64,000 nt of DNA from Chondrilla cf. caribensis (GCA_964020155.1 OZ026557.1:2052501-2116500); one strand, 5' to 3'; positions 39,344 through 49,179 are shown, counted from the stretch's first letter. Numbers and translations are program-made. Notes: generated by a model not told the origin, from the letters alone.

Positions 39344-40037
39344 AGCTTAATCTTTTCATTTTATCATGATAACATCATTGTTGTGTTCCATGTAATTTGT
39401 CATTGTAACCAGATTGCATGTTGCCTATGTCAATACAGCTTTCTTTCACTGTACACAGTTGTTTGTGCAGCACAACTGTTGTTGCAACCCTCATAATGAG
39501 GTCAAAACTCATAACCTTTACCCCATACGTCCAACTAATTAAATTTGACATTATTGATTAAATCATTCAGCCACTGTGTGTTGTGTATGGCTGTGTGAGA
39601 TCAGGATATGCCCCTCAGTACTAACTTATGCTCCTCAGTACTAACTTATGCTCCTCAGTACTAATCTATGCCCCTCAGTACCAACTTATGCTCCTCAGTA
39701 CTAATTTATGCCCCTCAGTACTAACTTATGCTCCTCAGTACTAACTTATGCCCCTCAGTAGTAATTTATGCCCCTCAGTATACTAGCTTATGCCCCTCAG
39801 TATACTAACTTATGCCCCTCAGTATACTTGCTTATTCCCCTCAGCTTGCTAACTTATGTCCCTCAGTATACTAGCTTATGCCCCTCAGTATACTAACTTA
39901 TGCCCCTCAGTATACTAGCTTATGCCCCTCAGTATACTAACTTATGCTTACGTTCTTTCTTCTCATAGCTTACACTAAAAGGAGAACCCAATGCACAACA
40001 AATAAGAGTCGTTTTACGAGGAATTGTTGTGGATTGA
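16451..40037 (+). CDS. CFAP74: CFAP74-like ciliary central-apparatus protein (42 exons)
   Basis: Forty-two exons with continuous phases give about 1677 aa, close to human CFAP74 (about 1.6 kaa). The order is an acidic N-terminus, a long coiled-coil block (exons 3-10), then repeated ASPM-SPD-2-Hydin/MSP beta-sandwich domains. Their signature recurs: VDFDRVCIGECATRKIVLKN (exon 17), VTDFGICEVGRL (21), MDFGCCGTQESVKCALDLTN (24), MDFGKVVVGERVVKEIHIKN (31-32) and IDFGHVLSGDVVTKMLKLKN (32-33). MSP-style VTFEP/FTPP strands also occur. In motile cilia CFAP74 belongs to the C1 side of the central-pair apparatus (family knowledge). The start is the first ATG of the exon before the acidic segment. An alternative identity is another ASH-rich CFAP, but coiled coil followed by ASH repeats fits CFAP74 best. 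Introns 14 and 16 carry DNA transposons. The stop lies 96 bp before the next gene's ATG. Confidence 0.75.
17037..17183. mobile_element. TA-flanked short non-autonomous element (CAGTGAATTC type)
   Basis: Begins CAGTGAATTC after TA and ends AAAACTG before TA, in intron 2 of the CFAP74-like gene. Inner sequence repeats 'GGTGGATTxATGAG' in both halves. Related copies lie at 38810-38943 and 60941-61103. Confidence 0.6.
17207..17505 (-). mobile_element. Palindromic element, copy A
   Basis: A 140-bp near-perfect hairpin at 17366-17505: arms of about 60 bp from 'TAGATAAATCCCTCCTTGGA', loop around 'GGGCTGCGCCC'. It is joined to a 160-bp tail with repeated 'TTGATACACTTTTCGACAAA'. The same element occurs in opposite orientation at 32540-32873. 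Confidence 0.85.
18915..19105. repeat. Dispersed intronic repeat, copy 1
   Basis: Similar along its length to 31610-31772: 'CTAATGGTGATA', 'TAATTGATTAATCA', 'GTCTCTTTGATGT' and 'CCACCxATCAG' occur in the same order. Both copies are in CFAP74-like introns. Confidence 0.75.
22331..22358 (+). repeat. Left terminal inverted repeat of the BEN transposon
   Basis: Starts CGGTAGGCGTCAATAAAAAG immediately after TA. The 28 bp are an exact reverse complement of 25700-25727; similarity beyond that point decays. Confidence 0.97.
22368..22587 (+). repeat. Left subterminal array of 11-bp repeats
   Basis: Twenty consecutive 11-bp units in constant phase, consensus AATTCGATCGT / AGTTCAATCGT. Within it, 22445-22488 and 22489-22532 are an exact 44-bp duplication of four units. 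It lies between the left end and the transposase start, so these are candidate binding sites for the transposase or the BEN protein and part of the transposase promoter. Confidence 0.93.
22669..23746 (+). CDS. Tc1-type DD34E transposase
   Basis: Two exons, 22669-23198 and 23278-23746, joined across a 79-bp GT-AG intron, give 332 aa, a normal Tc1 length. The N-terminal paired-like helix-turn-helix covers about residues 1-60 (ILFWYSKGFKAPTIM, then GMSCSRQGIYKLIKRY) and ends in a GRPSK minor-groove motif. The catalytic RNase-H fold has D in WSDETTV, D in MQDNDPKHTS and E in SPDLNPIENLW, with 34 residues between the last two, i.e. DD34E. It should excise and reinsert the element at TA sites in the nucleus. 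No stop or frameshift is seen. The intron splits an arginine codon in KPRYKPR-PKHPTKVHVW, exactly where relatives are continuous, which supports the splice. A 3' splice-like 'GATGCAG' lies just before the ATG, so an extra 5' exon is possible. Confidence 0.95.
23996..25371 (-). CDS. BEN-domain coiled-coil protein carried by the transposon
   Basis: Exon 1 is 25326-25371 (ATG, 15 codons plus 1 nt) and exon 2 is 23996-25248; the 77-bp GT-AG intron and matching phase give about 432 aa. Order: a small beta-like N-terminal module (YSLVYWPNEESVSIVK, about 20-75); a lysine/acidic linker; a serine run; a coiled coil at about 175-220 (LEITVQYLESQVELL); a Thr/Pro-rich linker with 12-aa repeats (LDTLHAQYTPNT); and a C-terminal BEN domain at about 335-430 (SRLAVKLAREAVFG, LPPLGLERIKNTLKSLFPG, YTRVWKTCLDAIGQACKNAR). 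BEN domains bind DNA and partner proteins in chromatin and in some viruses and transposons. The role here is inferred: binding the element's own subterminal repeats, regulating transposition, or tethering to chromatin. It is convergent with the transposase and has no obvious catalytic domain. Confidence 0.85.
24372..24530. repeat. 36-bp coding repeats in the BEN gene
   Basis: Four to five tandem units of 36 bp (12 codons, LDTLHAQYTPNT on the minus strand); the central ones are nearly identical. Unit length is a multiple of three, so copy-number changes keep the frame. Confidence 0.92.
25479..25700 (+). repeat. Right subterminal array of 11-bp repeats
   Basis: The same 11-bp family as the left end (AGTTCGGTCGT, GATTCGATCGT, AATTCTATCGT). 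Two units are expanded to 17 bp by an inserted 'GATATT' type hexamer and one to about 20 bp. Units read in the same direction as in the left array, not inverted. The array lies just upstream of the BEN gene start. Confidence 0.9.
25700..25727 (-). repeat. Right terminal inverted repeat of the BEN transposon
   Basis: Exact 28-bp reverse complement of the left end, followed by the duplicated TA. Confidence 0.97.
26503..26942. mobile_element. 440-bp TA-flanked non-autonomous transposon
   Basis: TA on both sides; inverted ends beginning CGGTTCAAAAAAAACCAAAC (right end matches with two or three changes). Both ends continue into arrays of a 6-8-bp motif, GTTAACG/GTTATCC. On the minus strand the middle has a short frame with a helix-turn-helix-like stretch (RLPGSSRPTLRRIVREL), perhaps a transposase relic. 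It sits in CFAP74-like intron 16. Confidence 0.85.
30384..30434. repeat. 51-bp hairpin
   Basis: Inverted arms of 23 bp starting AAAGTACCTTTTGAGAAGCT with a 5-bp loop. In an intron of the CFAP74-like gene. Confidence 0.85.
31010..31073. mobile_element. 64-bp TA-flanked miniature element
   Basis: CAGTGAAACCCCTCTAAAC and its exact inverse at the other end, 19-bp arms, with TA on both sides. The terminus type is the same as at 37467-37641 and 46304-46484. Confidence 0.85.
31338..31371. repeat. Perfect 15-bp inverted repeat
   Basis: AACACATCATGGGAC and its exact inverse separated by ATGA. Confidence 0.9.
31610..31772. repeat. Dispersed intronic repeat, copy 2
   Basis: Second copy of the family at 18915-19105, same orientation, more diverged, immediately upstream of exon 27. 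Confidence 0.7.
32540..32873 (+). mobile_element. Palindromic element, copy B
   Basis: Hairpin 32540-32679 with loop around 'GGGCGCAGCCC', then a tail with three copies of 'TTTGTCGAAxAGTGTATCAA'. Inverted relative to copy A (17207-17505); the two share ends 'CCAGGATACATATG'. Located in intron 28 of the CFAP74-like gene. Confidence 0.85.
36156..36260. repeat. TG microsatellite
   Basis: (TG)n with GGTG interruptions, 43 bp before CFAP74-like exon 36. Confidence 0.97.
37467..37641. mobile_element. 175-bp TA-flanked miniature element
   Basis: Ends CAGTGGAACCTCTCTATTAC and its inverse (GAGAGGTTCCACTG), with TA on both sides. Confidence 0.85.
38810..38943. mobile_element. TA-flanked short element (CAGTGAATTC type)
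   Basis: CAGTGAATTCACATTAATC at the left and GATTAATGGGAATTCGCGG at the right, TA on both sides. Same family as 17037-17183. Confidence 0.75.
39281..39343. repeat. TG microsatellite
   Basis: Pure (TG)n of about 60 bp in the last CFAP74-like intron. Confidence 0.97.
39600..39952. repeat. 21-25-bp minisatellite in the last CFAP74-like intron
   Basis: About fifteen units of 'ATGCCCCTCAGTACTAACTT' with ATAC insertions in the right half. It ends 17 bp before the last exon's 3' splice site. Confidence 0.95.
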
Positions 40038-40133
40038 CTTGTAACCATTCAGTGTCTGTAGACTGTGTACTGTGTATTGCATGCAACTTCGTGTTCATAC
40101 TCCGTACATCCTTACCGTATACTATCGAGAAAA

Positions 40134-43100
40134 ATGTCTTCCAATGTTTACGGTTGTTGGGAGAAATTCAGACGCGAATATCTTCAACACATTCTACGTT
40201 TGGGGGAGCTCATCATCGCTTTCGTGATAGGAACTTCCACGCTGGTGGCGTTTGGCACGCAATATTGGGTGGAGACAGAGGAGTACCGCGAGGGACTGTG
40301 GGTGAAGTGTCCGTCGGGCGCCGATGAAGAATGTGTTTATTTACCCGTGACCGGACTGGACAGTGAGTCTCCCAACATGCGTGGGATGTTGTGTGATTAC
40401 TGACCATATAGTGTACATACGTACATACGAGGTTGCATGACGTTTGGCGGAAAACGTTGTAGTCCATGGCCATATGCATGTAATCGAATTTGACTTGATG
40501 TCTGAAATCATAATTGGACTGAAGATCTTACATTTGACAATGGGCATTGGTCGTTAATTGAAATCACCATTAATTCCCTAATATATGATGTATGCAGGCA
40601 CGTACATCATATATATGCATGTAGTACTAGTAGTAATACGTATCTATCTGCATGCTGTTTCACCTGTGGGTGTAAATGTAAGTACGAACATAACATCATA
40701 GGTGGTAGAACCAGGGTGGCGGAGTTGCCCCCCCCCCCCTACTTTTTAGGAGACATGTAACGTTACATAGGACACAGGAATCTATTACACTTATTATATT
40801 ACATACACATATACACATATTAATATAATTTTGAATAGGCCTTGGTGTTATGAACATATGCATAGGATTTACTGAACACTGAATTGAAGGAATGGTTAGT
40901 ATATGTTAATTTGGTGACTTAGTGTTCTGTACTGCACGTGCACTAGACCACCGCCCCCCTAAGATTTTTATGTTCCACTGCCACTGTAACATTATTATGA
41001 GATGCAATCATAATATTATATTGATATTATATTGATTCAATAAATATTATAATCATCCCCAGTCTGGCCAGCTATTACTGGCCCACCAAGCACTTGGGGT
41101 GAGGAGAGACTGTCTAGCAGCAAGAGATTAATGAACACTTTGAGAACATCAAGGAATTGATAGGAGACAATTATACTTAAAAGAAAGGTGTTATTAACAC
41201 GTTTTTCGATGATACTGAGATTCTGGACACTCATAATTTCTTGGTGAATGAGTTGTGTGGTTAATCTCCACTGCTACTAGAGGTCATTCACATCCTGGGA
41301 GCTTAGATGTCCTAACAATGGTTCTATGATTGAAAAATGTGGAACGTTATTGTTCATTCCCACTACTCACTGCCTTGTTTAATATATCTGCATGCACTAA
41401 GGTGCAAATATTTATAGAAGCATACGATTTTAGCTGTTGATGAACTTTCTAGCAAAAACTCTGACATGTGTAGGTCTCTCTGCTTACTTGTTAGATTGAA
41501 CCAGGATGGGCACTAGATGAGGAAGCTCACAATCGCCTGTGCTTGCTCAGTAGTAATATCTGTGGAACTAGTAGTCATTTCAAATTTCTCATAACCCATT
41601 GTCCTCTATATCCAGCATGTCTGTAGACTTGCATGTGTCCATCGTGACTTTCATCTCAATGTGCTCACAATGGACACATTTGTGTGATAACTTTTGCTCC
41701 ATTGTGCCCTGGGCAGCTATTGCAATGGGATAGGGTATGTGGGGTTGTAACAGGATAAGATGAAATGATTGCGAAGTGACACTATAGCTGATACATGAAG
41801 CTAATAAGTTCAAAACAGCAAATAGAATTATTGACCATGTTCATCATTGAGCTATTTCTTAGTACATTTATGCGAACATAAAGGACATACGTAGTAAGAT
41901 AGTGTACAATTAAGTGTGTTATACGTATATGTAGTATACGTACAAGTGTCAGATAATGTGAAATTATCAGTTAGTGTACAAGTGTCAGTGTACAAGTGTC
42001 AGATAGTGTACAAGTGTCAGTGTACAAATGTCAGATAGTGTACTAGTGTCAGATAGTGTACAAGTGTCAGTCAGTGTACAAGTGTCAGTCAGTGTACAAG
42101 TGTCAGTCAGTGTACAAGTGACAAGTTTCTCTCCCCACCATCTACTTTTGCCCTTTCCTCTTGTTCCTTTGTGGAAGAAGACTGTAGTTTCACATTCACA
42201 TACTTTGTTAGTTAGCTAACAACCCTTGGTTCTGGAATTACATACATGTGACGTATCTACTCATGTACGTACGTATGTTCTCCCATACTGTAGGCTATCT
42301 TATGGCTTGTAGGGTGTTCATGGCTTTCAGCCTAATATGTGGACTGTTTGCCTCTGTCGTTGCCATTGTCTCCATGATCTACCAAAGAGGGAAACTTCAA
42401 CTAGCAGGAGGGATTCTATTTGGATGCCAAGGTATGTACATACATACATAGGTACATGTTTATTGTATATGTGTAGAATGTGTGTACATACGTATGTACA
42501 TGGTGCATGCACCCTGTGTATATATGTGTAATTTATGTACCTATGTGTTGTGGATATGTATGTATCATGTACGTATGTACCTATGTACACCAATATAATG
42601 GACAACGTGATGGAGTGTGACTGTGGTGTACACACATGTGGAGTGTGACTGTGGTGTACACACGTGTGGAGTGTGACTGTGGTGTACACGTGTGGAGTGT
42701 GAGTGTGGTGTACACACATGTGGAGTGTGAGTGTGGTGTACACGTGTGGAGTGTGACTGTGGTGTACACATGTGGAGTGTGAGTGTGGTGTACACGTGTG
42801 GAGTGTGAGTGTGGTGTACACGTGTGGAGTGTGACTGTGGTGTACACATGTGGAGTGTGACTGTGGTGTACACGTGTGGAGTGTGACTGTGGTGTACACA
42901 CATGTGGAGTGTGAGTGTGGTGTACACGTGTGGAGTGTGACTGTGGTGTACACATGTGGAGTGTGACTGTGGTGTACACGTGTGGAGTGTGACTGTGGTG
43001 TACACATGTGGAGTGTGAGTGTGGTGTACACGTGTGGAGTGTGACTGTGGTGTACATATTTGTGGAGCACGAGTCATTCATATTGAATCTTTCTCGTGTT

Positions 43101-46100
43101 ACATATGTATTTTCTCCAACACTGCATGATTTGAACTCCATAATTGCATTAGCGTATGCATATACTATACCAACAGCCCCTTGGTAGATTTATATATGTC
43201 GTAATACATATTTATACAGTAGTCTCATCACCAGCTCAAATTACGTACCTTACTGATGAAATTATAATAATGGAATTATAAAATTATGTACTAAACTTCT
43301 GAAATATTCGGCTTATGATGTCTTATTTGTATGCGTATTAACAGTGGGTAGTTTTGTGAATATATCATAATATAATCATAGTATTCAATAGCAGAACAAA
43401 TTTTGGAAAATCCAGAATCTAATCTGTTTGACAAGTCAACTCGTATTCACCCACTCCTGATTAGTGCATCTGCAATGTGTTTGTCCTTGTACATAAGTAC
43501 ATGCATATACGTACGTATATGTACCATAATGTCATGCGCATGTATTACGTAAATGTACGTATTTTCATGTAAACATGACATAATAACACATGCTAATCTC
43601 TCTGTATGTGTGTGTACCATACATACATACATATGTACGCATATGTAGGTAGGTAATACCTACGTATATATTTGTCTGTAGCACAACACTTGTGTTTTTG
43701 AAGTGCACCACAGAGCCTCCCACTCAACCCCACCCTGGTGGTGTCCTTTTGGACCTGGCACTCCAAATCCACTGGACTGTCTCATCAGAAAATGCCCACA
43801 CGGTGCTTATGGTCACAGTTATGCTCACTGGTTTGTATGTTATTGTTGTGTCAAGTATGCGAGCTGGTATCTAATCCACGGGTTATCAAAACCAGTTTTG
43901 ATAACATCCAGGGGGTCATGTAATCCTCAACACCCAATTTGTTGTTTGACTATATTAGGACTTTCGAACGGTTTTCCCATAATAGAGACATAGTTATTCC
44001 ATCGCATAAGAGGATGTTTATTTTGTTGCTGCCTGGTGGCGGTTTGTTGGCAATATGTATTGCCCAGACGGCTGTCTTGGCCTTGGGTCCATTGTGTGTA
44101 CACCCGATGCATGTGAATGAGGAGGAGTGTATTGTATTGTGTTTGTTGATATGTGTAATATTATATATTATATATATAAGACTGCTCGCTGTATGTATGT
44201 ATTGCATGTATACTTATTAGGGTTATCTGTACTATATTGTGTATATGTGTATTGTACATGCTGTATTATCTGTACTGTAGTACGTATGTGTAGTATGTGT
44301 ATTGTGTGTACGTACATACATAAATACATGCATACAGACATTTATTCATGTTGAATGTGTTTTCTTCATCCTGTGCGTATTGATTTATTTCACTCAACAT
44401 GTATCAAATATTTCTTTACAGAGCACAGTGTGCATCATAGTATTATATTGTCCATGTATTTCTACGTACTGCACTGTGCATGTGCTAGTCTGTCACAGTT
44501 GACTCTTCTGCTATGTAACCACAACTATGGGATGTGAAGCTGGCAATGTCAGACTACATGTACGTACATACATATGTGTTTATTGTTTATTCTTATTCCA
44601 CCTGTATACATGTACTGTGTGTGCATTAGTACGTTTGTATATTGTATTTTTTTTACATCTTTGAGAAGTAAATTAACATCAAAGTAATTATGTACATAGT
44701 AATATAAAGTGTATGTGTATTAATTATATCAACACAAGAATGAATTAATCATAGTGTTATAACAATGATATTACTTGTAAAAGGGACCTACCTAGTACAT
44801 TGCAGGGTTTCCCCCAAAGGGGGGTACCAGGGCACTCCCCCCTTCTATTTTCTGTTCTGTGACAACATAATTTCTTTGTTAGAATAAAGATTTATAATAT
44901 TATTGTGTTAAATGTTGAAGCAATATTGATAATTATACATCAAAACATTCACAGTGACTCCCTCCCCTTAATTTTTTTTCTGGGGGAAGCACTGTATATT
45001 GTATTGATGTATTGCAGGAATGGTTAATACCATCCGTTCAGGCCTGCTAGTGGTTGGCATATTGCATTGCTCCTGTACGTCCGTAGTCATTCAACTATGA
45101 GTCTGTCCACCTCTAGCGTAGACATGTACACTTGTTGAAGTTATTATCCACTAGTTCGCTGTTCATCTTCCTATAATTTATGAGGTCTCTGTTTGTTTGT
45201 TTGTTTGTTCACAAAGTCCTCCTTCAGTTCGCATGCAATTGACGTCAAACTCCCCAATCCTTATCAGCATCACCCGTGGAGTGTCCTAAGGGGGTTGGCG
45301 TTTTGTTTTAGGCCTTTCTTCTAGAATTAGAACGAAACCGTACTATCCGCCGTACTTGAAAGGCTTCATTTCATGACACGTTTACGGACAAATATGCCCG
45401 TAGGGCAGTAATTCATACTCTTATGTATAATGCAATGAAATTTCATTATAAAGAATTTCAGGTGGGACTAAAAACATATTTACTGTATCAATAATTCTCT
45501 GTAGCTAGTATCCAGAATATGTTATGTAACTATGTACATGTACGTAAGAAAATGGTAATATCCATTGTGGAAAGAATATCGCTGAAAACTCTTTATAATG
45601 AAATTCCTCTTTGCATTCGGACATACTGTATGTACATACGTATGTATGTAGGTTATGAATAGTTTGTGTTTGGGCGTTGACATGTTACTAATGCTACACG
45701 TTGTTTACACACCTACGGTGAAGCTCTAGTAGTGCAATCACCATGTATGCATATCCGCACACACCGGCTTGTCTAGTTTTATTTTCAGAAGTGGTTTCTG
45801 TTTGACTATCAAGTCAATGTACCTACCTACATGCGTGCATTCTAGCTTGCACAGGGTGGAGAATCCTTTATTTGTTCTTTTGCTAGGTAGCCAGTTAGGC
45901 TTTTATGCTTCAGTGGACCGATGGATCAAGCATACAGCCATGTCCGTGTACATACGTACTTAACATACGGGTGCACTCACGGACACTGGACTTCATCTAA
46001 TGGTCCAGTGAAGAGCGTTGAACTCCCTTTGAGTCAGTTGTAACAAATCACTTACTCCCTCTTGTGCACTCACTTTGAAGTTTATTTTGTGGGAATTGTT

Positions 46101-48902
46101 GACATTGTACATATGTTGGCATTGGTATTTGTGACCGTAACTATAGGTGACCTTAGTCACCCTACGACTGAGCACCTCTTGAAGTGAGACTGGTCCAAGC
46201 CTCACATGACCGCTGACGTTGCTTGAGGGACTTTAACCTTCTTCACTGTTTGTTGTTGATGACTTCATGCATATTTTCCCATTTGTATGCATGTACATAC
46301 GTACAGTGAAACCTCCCTAATCCGACACCTCTATAATCCAACATTCTCTCTACTCCGCCCATTATATGAGGTACAGTCACCATGCGTACATAAGTATGGT
46401 AAGAGGTACTCCATAATCCAACAACCTCCTAATCCAAAATTATTCTCAGGTCACATTTAATGTTGGATTAGAGAGGTTTCACTGTATGTATATGTATATA
46501 TTGTGTACTTATGTATATCGCTTTTACTCAAACACATTCTGTTATAAAGTGACAGTTTTTATGAATTCATGTACGTACTTCTAAGTATTACGTGTGGTAG
46601 TTATTTATTGCCTTAGTACACCTGTTGATCATGGAGATGAGGATATATGTATGTACTTTGTGGTATTTTTTAAAGTTTGTACTGGATGAAGTGAATTTGA
46701 GTGAATTGTGTGTACTGGCTGGGTTATTTACATATTAAGCGACTTGTACGATACGTGTTCACTTACGTACTATGCACTGAATCTACTGTCTACTGTGTGT
46801 TTACAATAACATACGTACATAGTTACTATTGCTTTAATCAAATCACTTAGTATCTCTTGATTTAATTCTTGATAAATAATCGCCACCTGTACTATGTCCG
46901 AGGGTTTCACCAGTTCAGTAAATATACATGTGTAGTACTGTCTGTTACAGGTTCAGCTATCCACTACCTGTACCCAGCTATAGGTTCAGCTATCCACTAC
47001 CTGTACCCAGCTATAGGTTCACCTATCCACTGCCTGTACCCAGCTACAGGTTCAGCTATCCACTACCAGTACCCAGCTATAGGTGTAGCTATCCACTACC
47101 AGTACCCAGCTATAGGTTCACCTATCCACTGCCTGTACCCAGCTACAGGTTCAGCTATCCACTACCAGTACCCAGCTATAGGTGTAGCTATCCACTACCT
47201 GTACCCAGCTATAGGTTCACCTATCCACTGCCTGTACCCAGCTACAGGTTCAGCTATCCACTACCAGTACCCAGCTATAGGTGTAGCTATCCACTACCTG
47301 TACCCAGCTATAGGTTCACCTATCCACTGCCTGTACCCAGCTACAGGTTTAGCTATCCACTACCAGTACCCAGCTATAGGTGTAGCTATCCACTACCTGT
47401 ACCCAGCTATAGGTTCACCTATCCACTACCTGTACCCAGCTATAGGTTCACCTATCCACTACCTGTACCCAGCTATAGGTGTAGCTGTCCAATACCTGTA
47501 CCCGGCTATAGGTGTAGCTGTCCAATACCTGTACCCAACACGTGACCCAATCTCACTATGTTACATTTATGCACCTACAGTACACATATGTATGTATGTG
47601 TTTGTAAAATAAAGGTTATAATATAATATAAAATATACATGTATCTACATGATGAATGTAAAATTATATGTAATATTATAATATTATTATGTATAATAAT
47701 AATAATATATAATGGTATTGTTTTAATGTGTAGTTTATTGAGCACTGTCATAACAACCAGTGTAGACTGAGTGCTTATCTTTTGGGTTGAGGTTCACATA
47801 GTACACTAATTGTTTTGTTTTGTTGTTTTTTATTTTATCAATGTTGTTGAATACATATCATAGGTGTAGGAACCAGGGGGGCACCCCCTTGAAATAAATT
47901 CTTTAAAAGTGCCCCCCCTTGAGAAGATACTGCACTGAGAAAATTTCAGAGTTTTGTATTGAGACCAGGGTATAATTGTAGTCAGCATACTGTTTAACTC
48001 AACAAATAGTCATTTATCAAAGAGCTAACCTCTATCGTTCCCAAACACTCTTGAAAAAAGAACAAACTTGAGAGAAACAGTTGTGAGAACGGCCATTAGT
48101 GTCACATGATATTGAAGTCATGTGATATGGTAGGCGAAATGGACACCCAACAATCGTTACTCAATTTTTTTAGCTCATCAATCTCCAGCAAGTGCCCCCC
48201 CCAATCTGAATTGCCTTCCTACGCCCTTGCATATGCGTAAGAAATGGGTTTAATTAATGAAAATGGTATACTGTAATGATATCATGAGCGTGAATGTAGG
48301 AAAAACAAGTACTGCGAGTTCAAAAACTCATGGGCCTGCTGCCCCTGCACTCGAATTAATCAAGCATCTTTCTTAGGTTCGGAAGAACCTTCACTGTAGT
48401 TTTTAAGTTCGGAGAAGCTTCAGTGCATGAATTCTGGCCCAATTCCTAATTCTCGACGTTCAAAATTGGCCATCTTTCTTCATACAATATAAATTACAAT
48501 ATAAATGCATTGTTGCGATTGCACATAGGAACATGTATTATATTTACATATATATATACGTATATCGACTTATTATCTTCATTATTGTTGTTGTTGTTGT
48601 TATTGTTGTTGTGATGATTATTATGCATTGTTTTGTTTGTAGGTTTGTGGTTGTTACTGGGACTGGGCTCCTTTGGTGCTGGATATTCAGACAGTGCAAG
48701 ACCCAGCTGGTCCTATTCCATTGGATGGCTGGCCTTCGCACTGTCAGTTGTGGCATGCATCTACTTCGTGGTTTCCGGGATCCTCAGAATCAAAGGAATT
48801 GGACAGATGTCAGACGAAATGACGGAAGAAGTTGACTATCGACCCCTCAGGCAAAGAGATACAAGTACAAACAGTAGTGACTCTGATGATGATGAAGATT
48901 GA
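40134..48902 (+). CDS. Claudin/PMP22-superfamily tetraspan membrane protein
   Basis: Three exons, 40134-40362, 42294-42431 and 48643-48902, with matching phases give 208 aa. Four membrane segments are visible: LGELIIAFVIGTSTLVAFGT (about 18-40), VFMAFSLICGLFASVVAIVS (about 84-105), a third spanning the exon 2/3 border (GGILFGC then GLWLLLGLGSFGAG), and IGWLAFALSVVACIYFVVSG (about 158-178). The first extracellular loop has the family signature W...GLWVKC...C (YWVETEEYREGLWVKCPSGADEEC). The tail is acidic and ends in SSDSDDDED with no PDZ ligand. Such proteins act in cell junctions or as channel subunits, or in membrane organisation; which of these applies is not decidable here. The ATG lies 96 bp after the CFAP74-like stop. 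Intron 2 is 6.2 kb and full of repeats. Confidence 0.88.
40363..42293. other. Tetraspan intron 1: non-autonomous element and GTGTCAG repeats, no gene
   Basis: Holds a C-tract-bearing element at about 40697-40985 with weak inverted ends. An AATAAA at about 41039 could serve the upstream gene. No coding exon was recognised. Confidence 0.55.
41955..42122. repeat. GTGTACAAGTGTCAGT minisatellite
   Basis: About eight irregular units of 'GTGTACAAGTGTCAGTCA/GATA'. The last five are regular. Confidence 0.9.
42603..43063. repeat. 24-28-bp minisatellite
   Basis: About eighteen copies of GTGGTGTACACACATGTGGA followed by GTGTGACT; length variants come from ACAC gain or loss. It produces three overlapping minus-strand frames of Thr/His/Cys repeats that are not genes. 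Confidence 0.95.
44803..44996. mobile_element. Short element with CAGGGTTTCCCCC ends
   Basis: Left end CAGGGTTTCCCCCAAAGG; right end CTGGGGGAAGCACTG, roughly inverted. An imperfect flanking duplication (TACATTG/TATATTG) suggests a hAT-like or similar non-autonomous element. Confidence 0.5.
46304..46484. mobile_element. 181-bp TA-flanked miniature element
   Basis: CAGTGAAACCTCCCTAATCC at the left, its inverse (GGATTAGAGAGGTTTCACTG) at the right, and TA on both sides. Confidence 0.88.
46947..47546. repeat. 33-bp minisatellite
   Basis: About eighteen units of GGTTCAGCTATCCACTACCT plus GTACCCAGCTATA, with three alternating variants (TTCAGC, GTGTAGC, TTCACC). Because 33 is a multiple of three, two frames stay open for 205-247 codons; I regard these as non-coding. 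Confidence 0.96.
47871..48215. mobile_element. C-rich element with GGTGTAGGAA ends
   Basis: Left end GGTGTAGGAACCAGGGGGGC; right end GCCTTCCTACGCCC is its approximate inverse. Internal CCCCCC runs face each other. Confidence 0.45.
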
Positions 48903-49179
48903 GTATGCGTGTACAGTGCGTGTTTGTTCGTCAACATGTGTTCGCCAACAAATCTATTTGCTTAGCATAGTACATGAACGTATGTATGATAAATGTACTG
49001 TATTTGAAATTTTGTTCCGCCGGAAATGAAATACCCGCCACAGGACGTACCCCAATCTCATACTTGAGCAATCTAACCAAATTGGCTATCCAGTGTGTAG
49101 TATATACCGGTAACACGAAGCACAGGAGTCCATGTTATAAATTTACGTATTCAAGTTACAGTTAGAGAGAAGAGCGGCG
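48903..49179. promoter_or_regulatory. Short intergenic region before the RhoGEF gene
   Basis: 277 bp must hold the tetraspan 3' end and the RhoGEF promoter or 5' untranslated region. No AATAAA was seen. Confidence 0.4.

Larger units (their letters stand above)
33152..40037 (+). other. CFAP74: CFAP74-like exons 29-42: C-terminal ASH/MSP domains
   Basis: Exons: 33152-33258, 33517-33642, 33995-34104, 34444-34781, 35085-35145, 35224-35280, 35368-35433, 36304-36392, 36482-36593, 36676-36785, 37804-37875, 38129-38194, 39052-39078, 39969-40037. Exon 29 is a short basic linker. Exon 34 (57 nt) and exon 41 (27 nt) are small exons recognised by phase and splice sites. The final exon ends the last beta strand with VVLRGIVVD. 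A frame at 37151-37265 (TYEYLGKGSTVSVAVNG) might be an additional exon. Confidence 0.7.
42432..48642. other. Tetraspan intron 2 (6.2 kb): satellites and short mobile elements
   Basis: Contains two minisatellites (42603-43063, 46947-47546), a CAGTG miniature element (46304-46484), C-rich elements (44803-44996, 47871-48215) and a small palindrome GTTATCAAAACCAGTTTTGATAAC-type at about 43888-43911. Two frames around 43692-43993 have no recognisable product. Confidence 0.6.

Noticed and set aside
42327..43141. Three minus-strand frames of 170-247 aa with Thr/His/Cys repeats
   Set aside because: Produced by the 24-28-bp minisatellite; overlapping frames are equally open and have no homologous flank.
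43692..43993. Frames in tetraspan intron 2 that might be an extra exon
   Set aside because: The three known exons already give a complete four-helix protein with matching phases; these frames lack homology.
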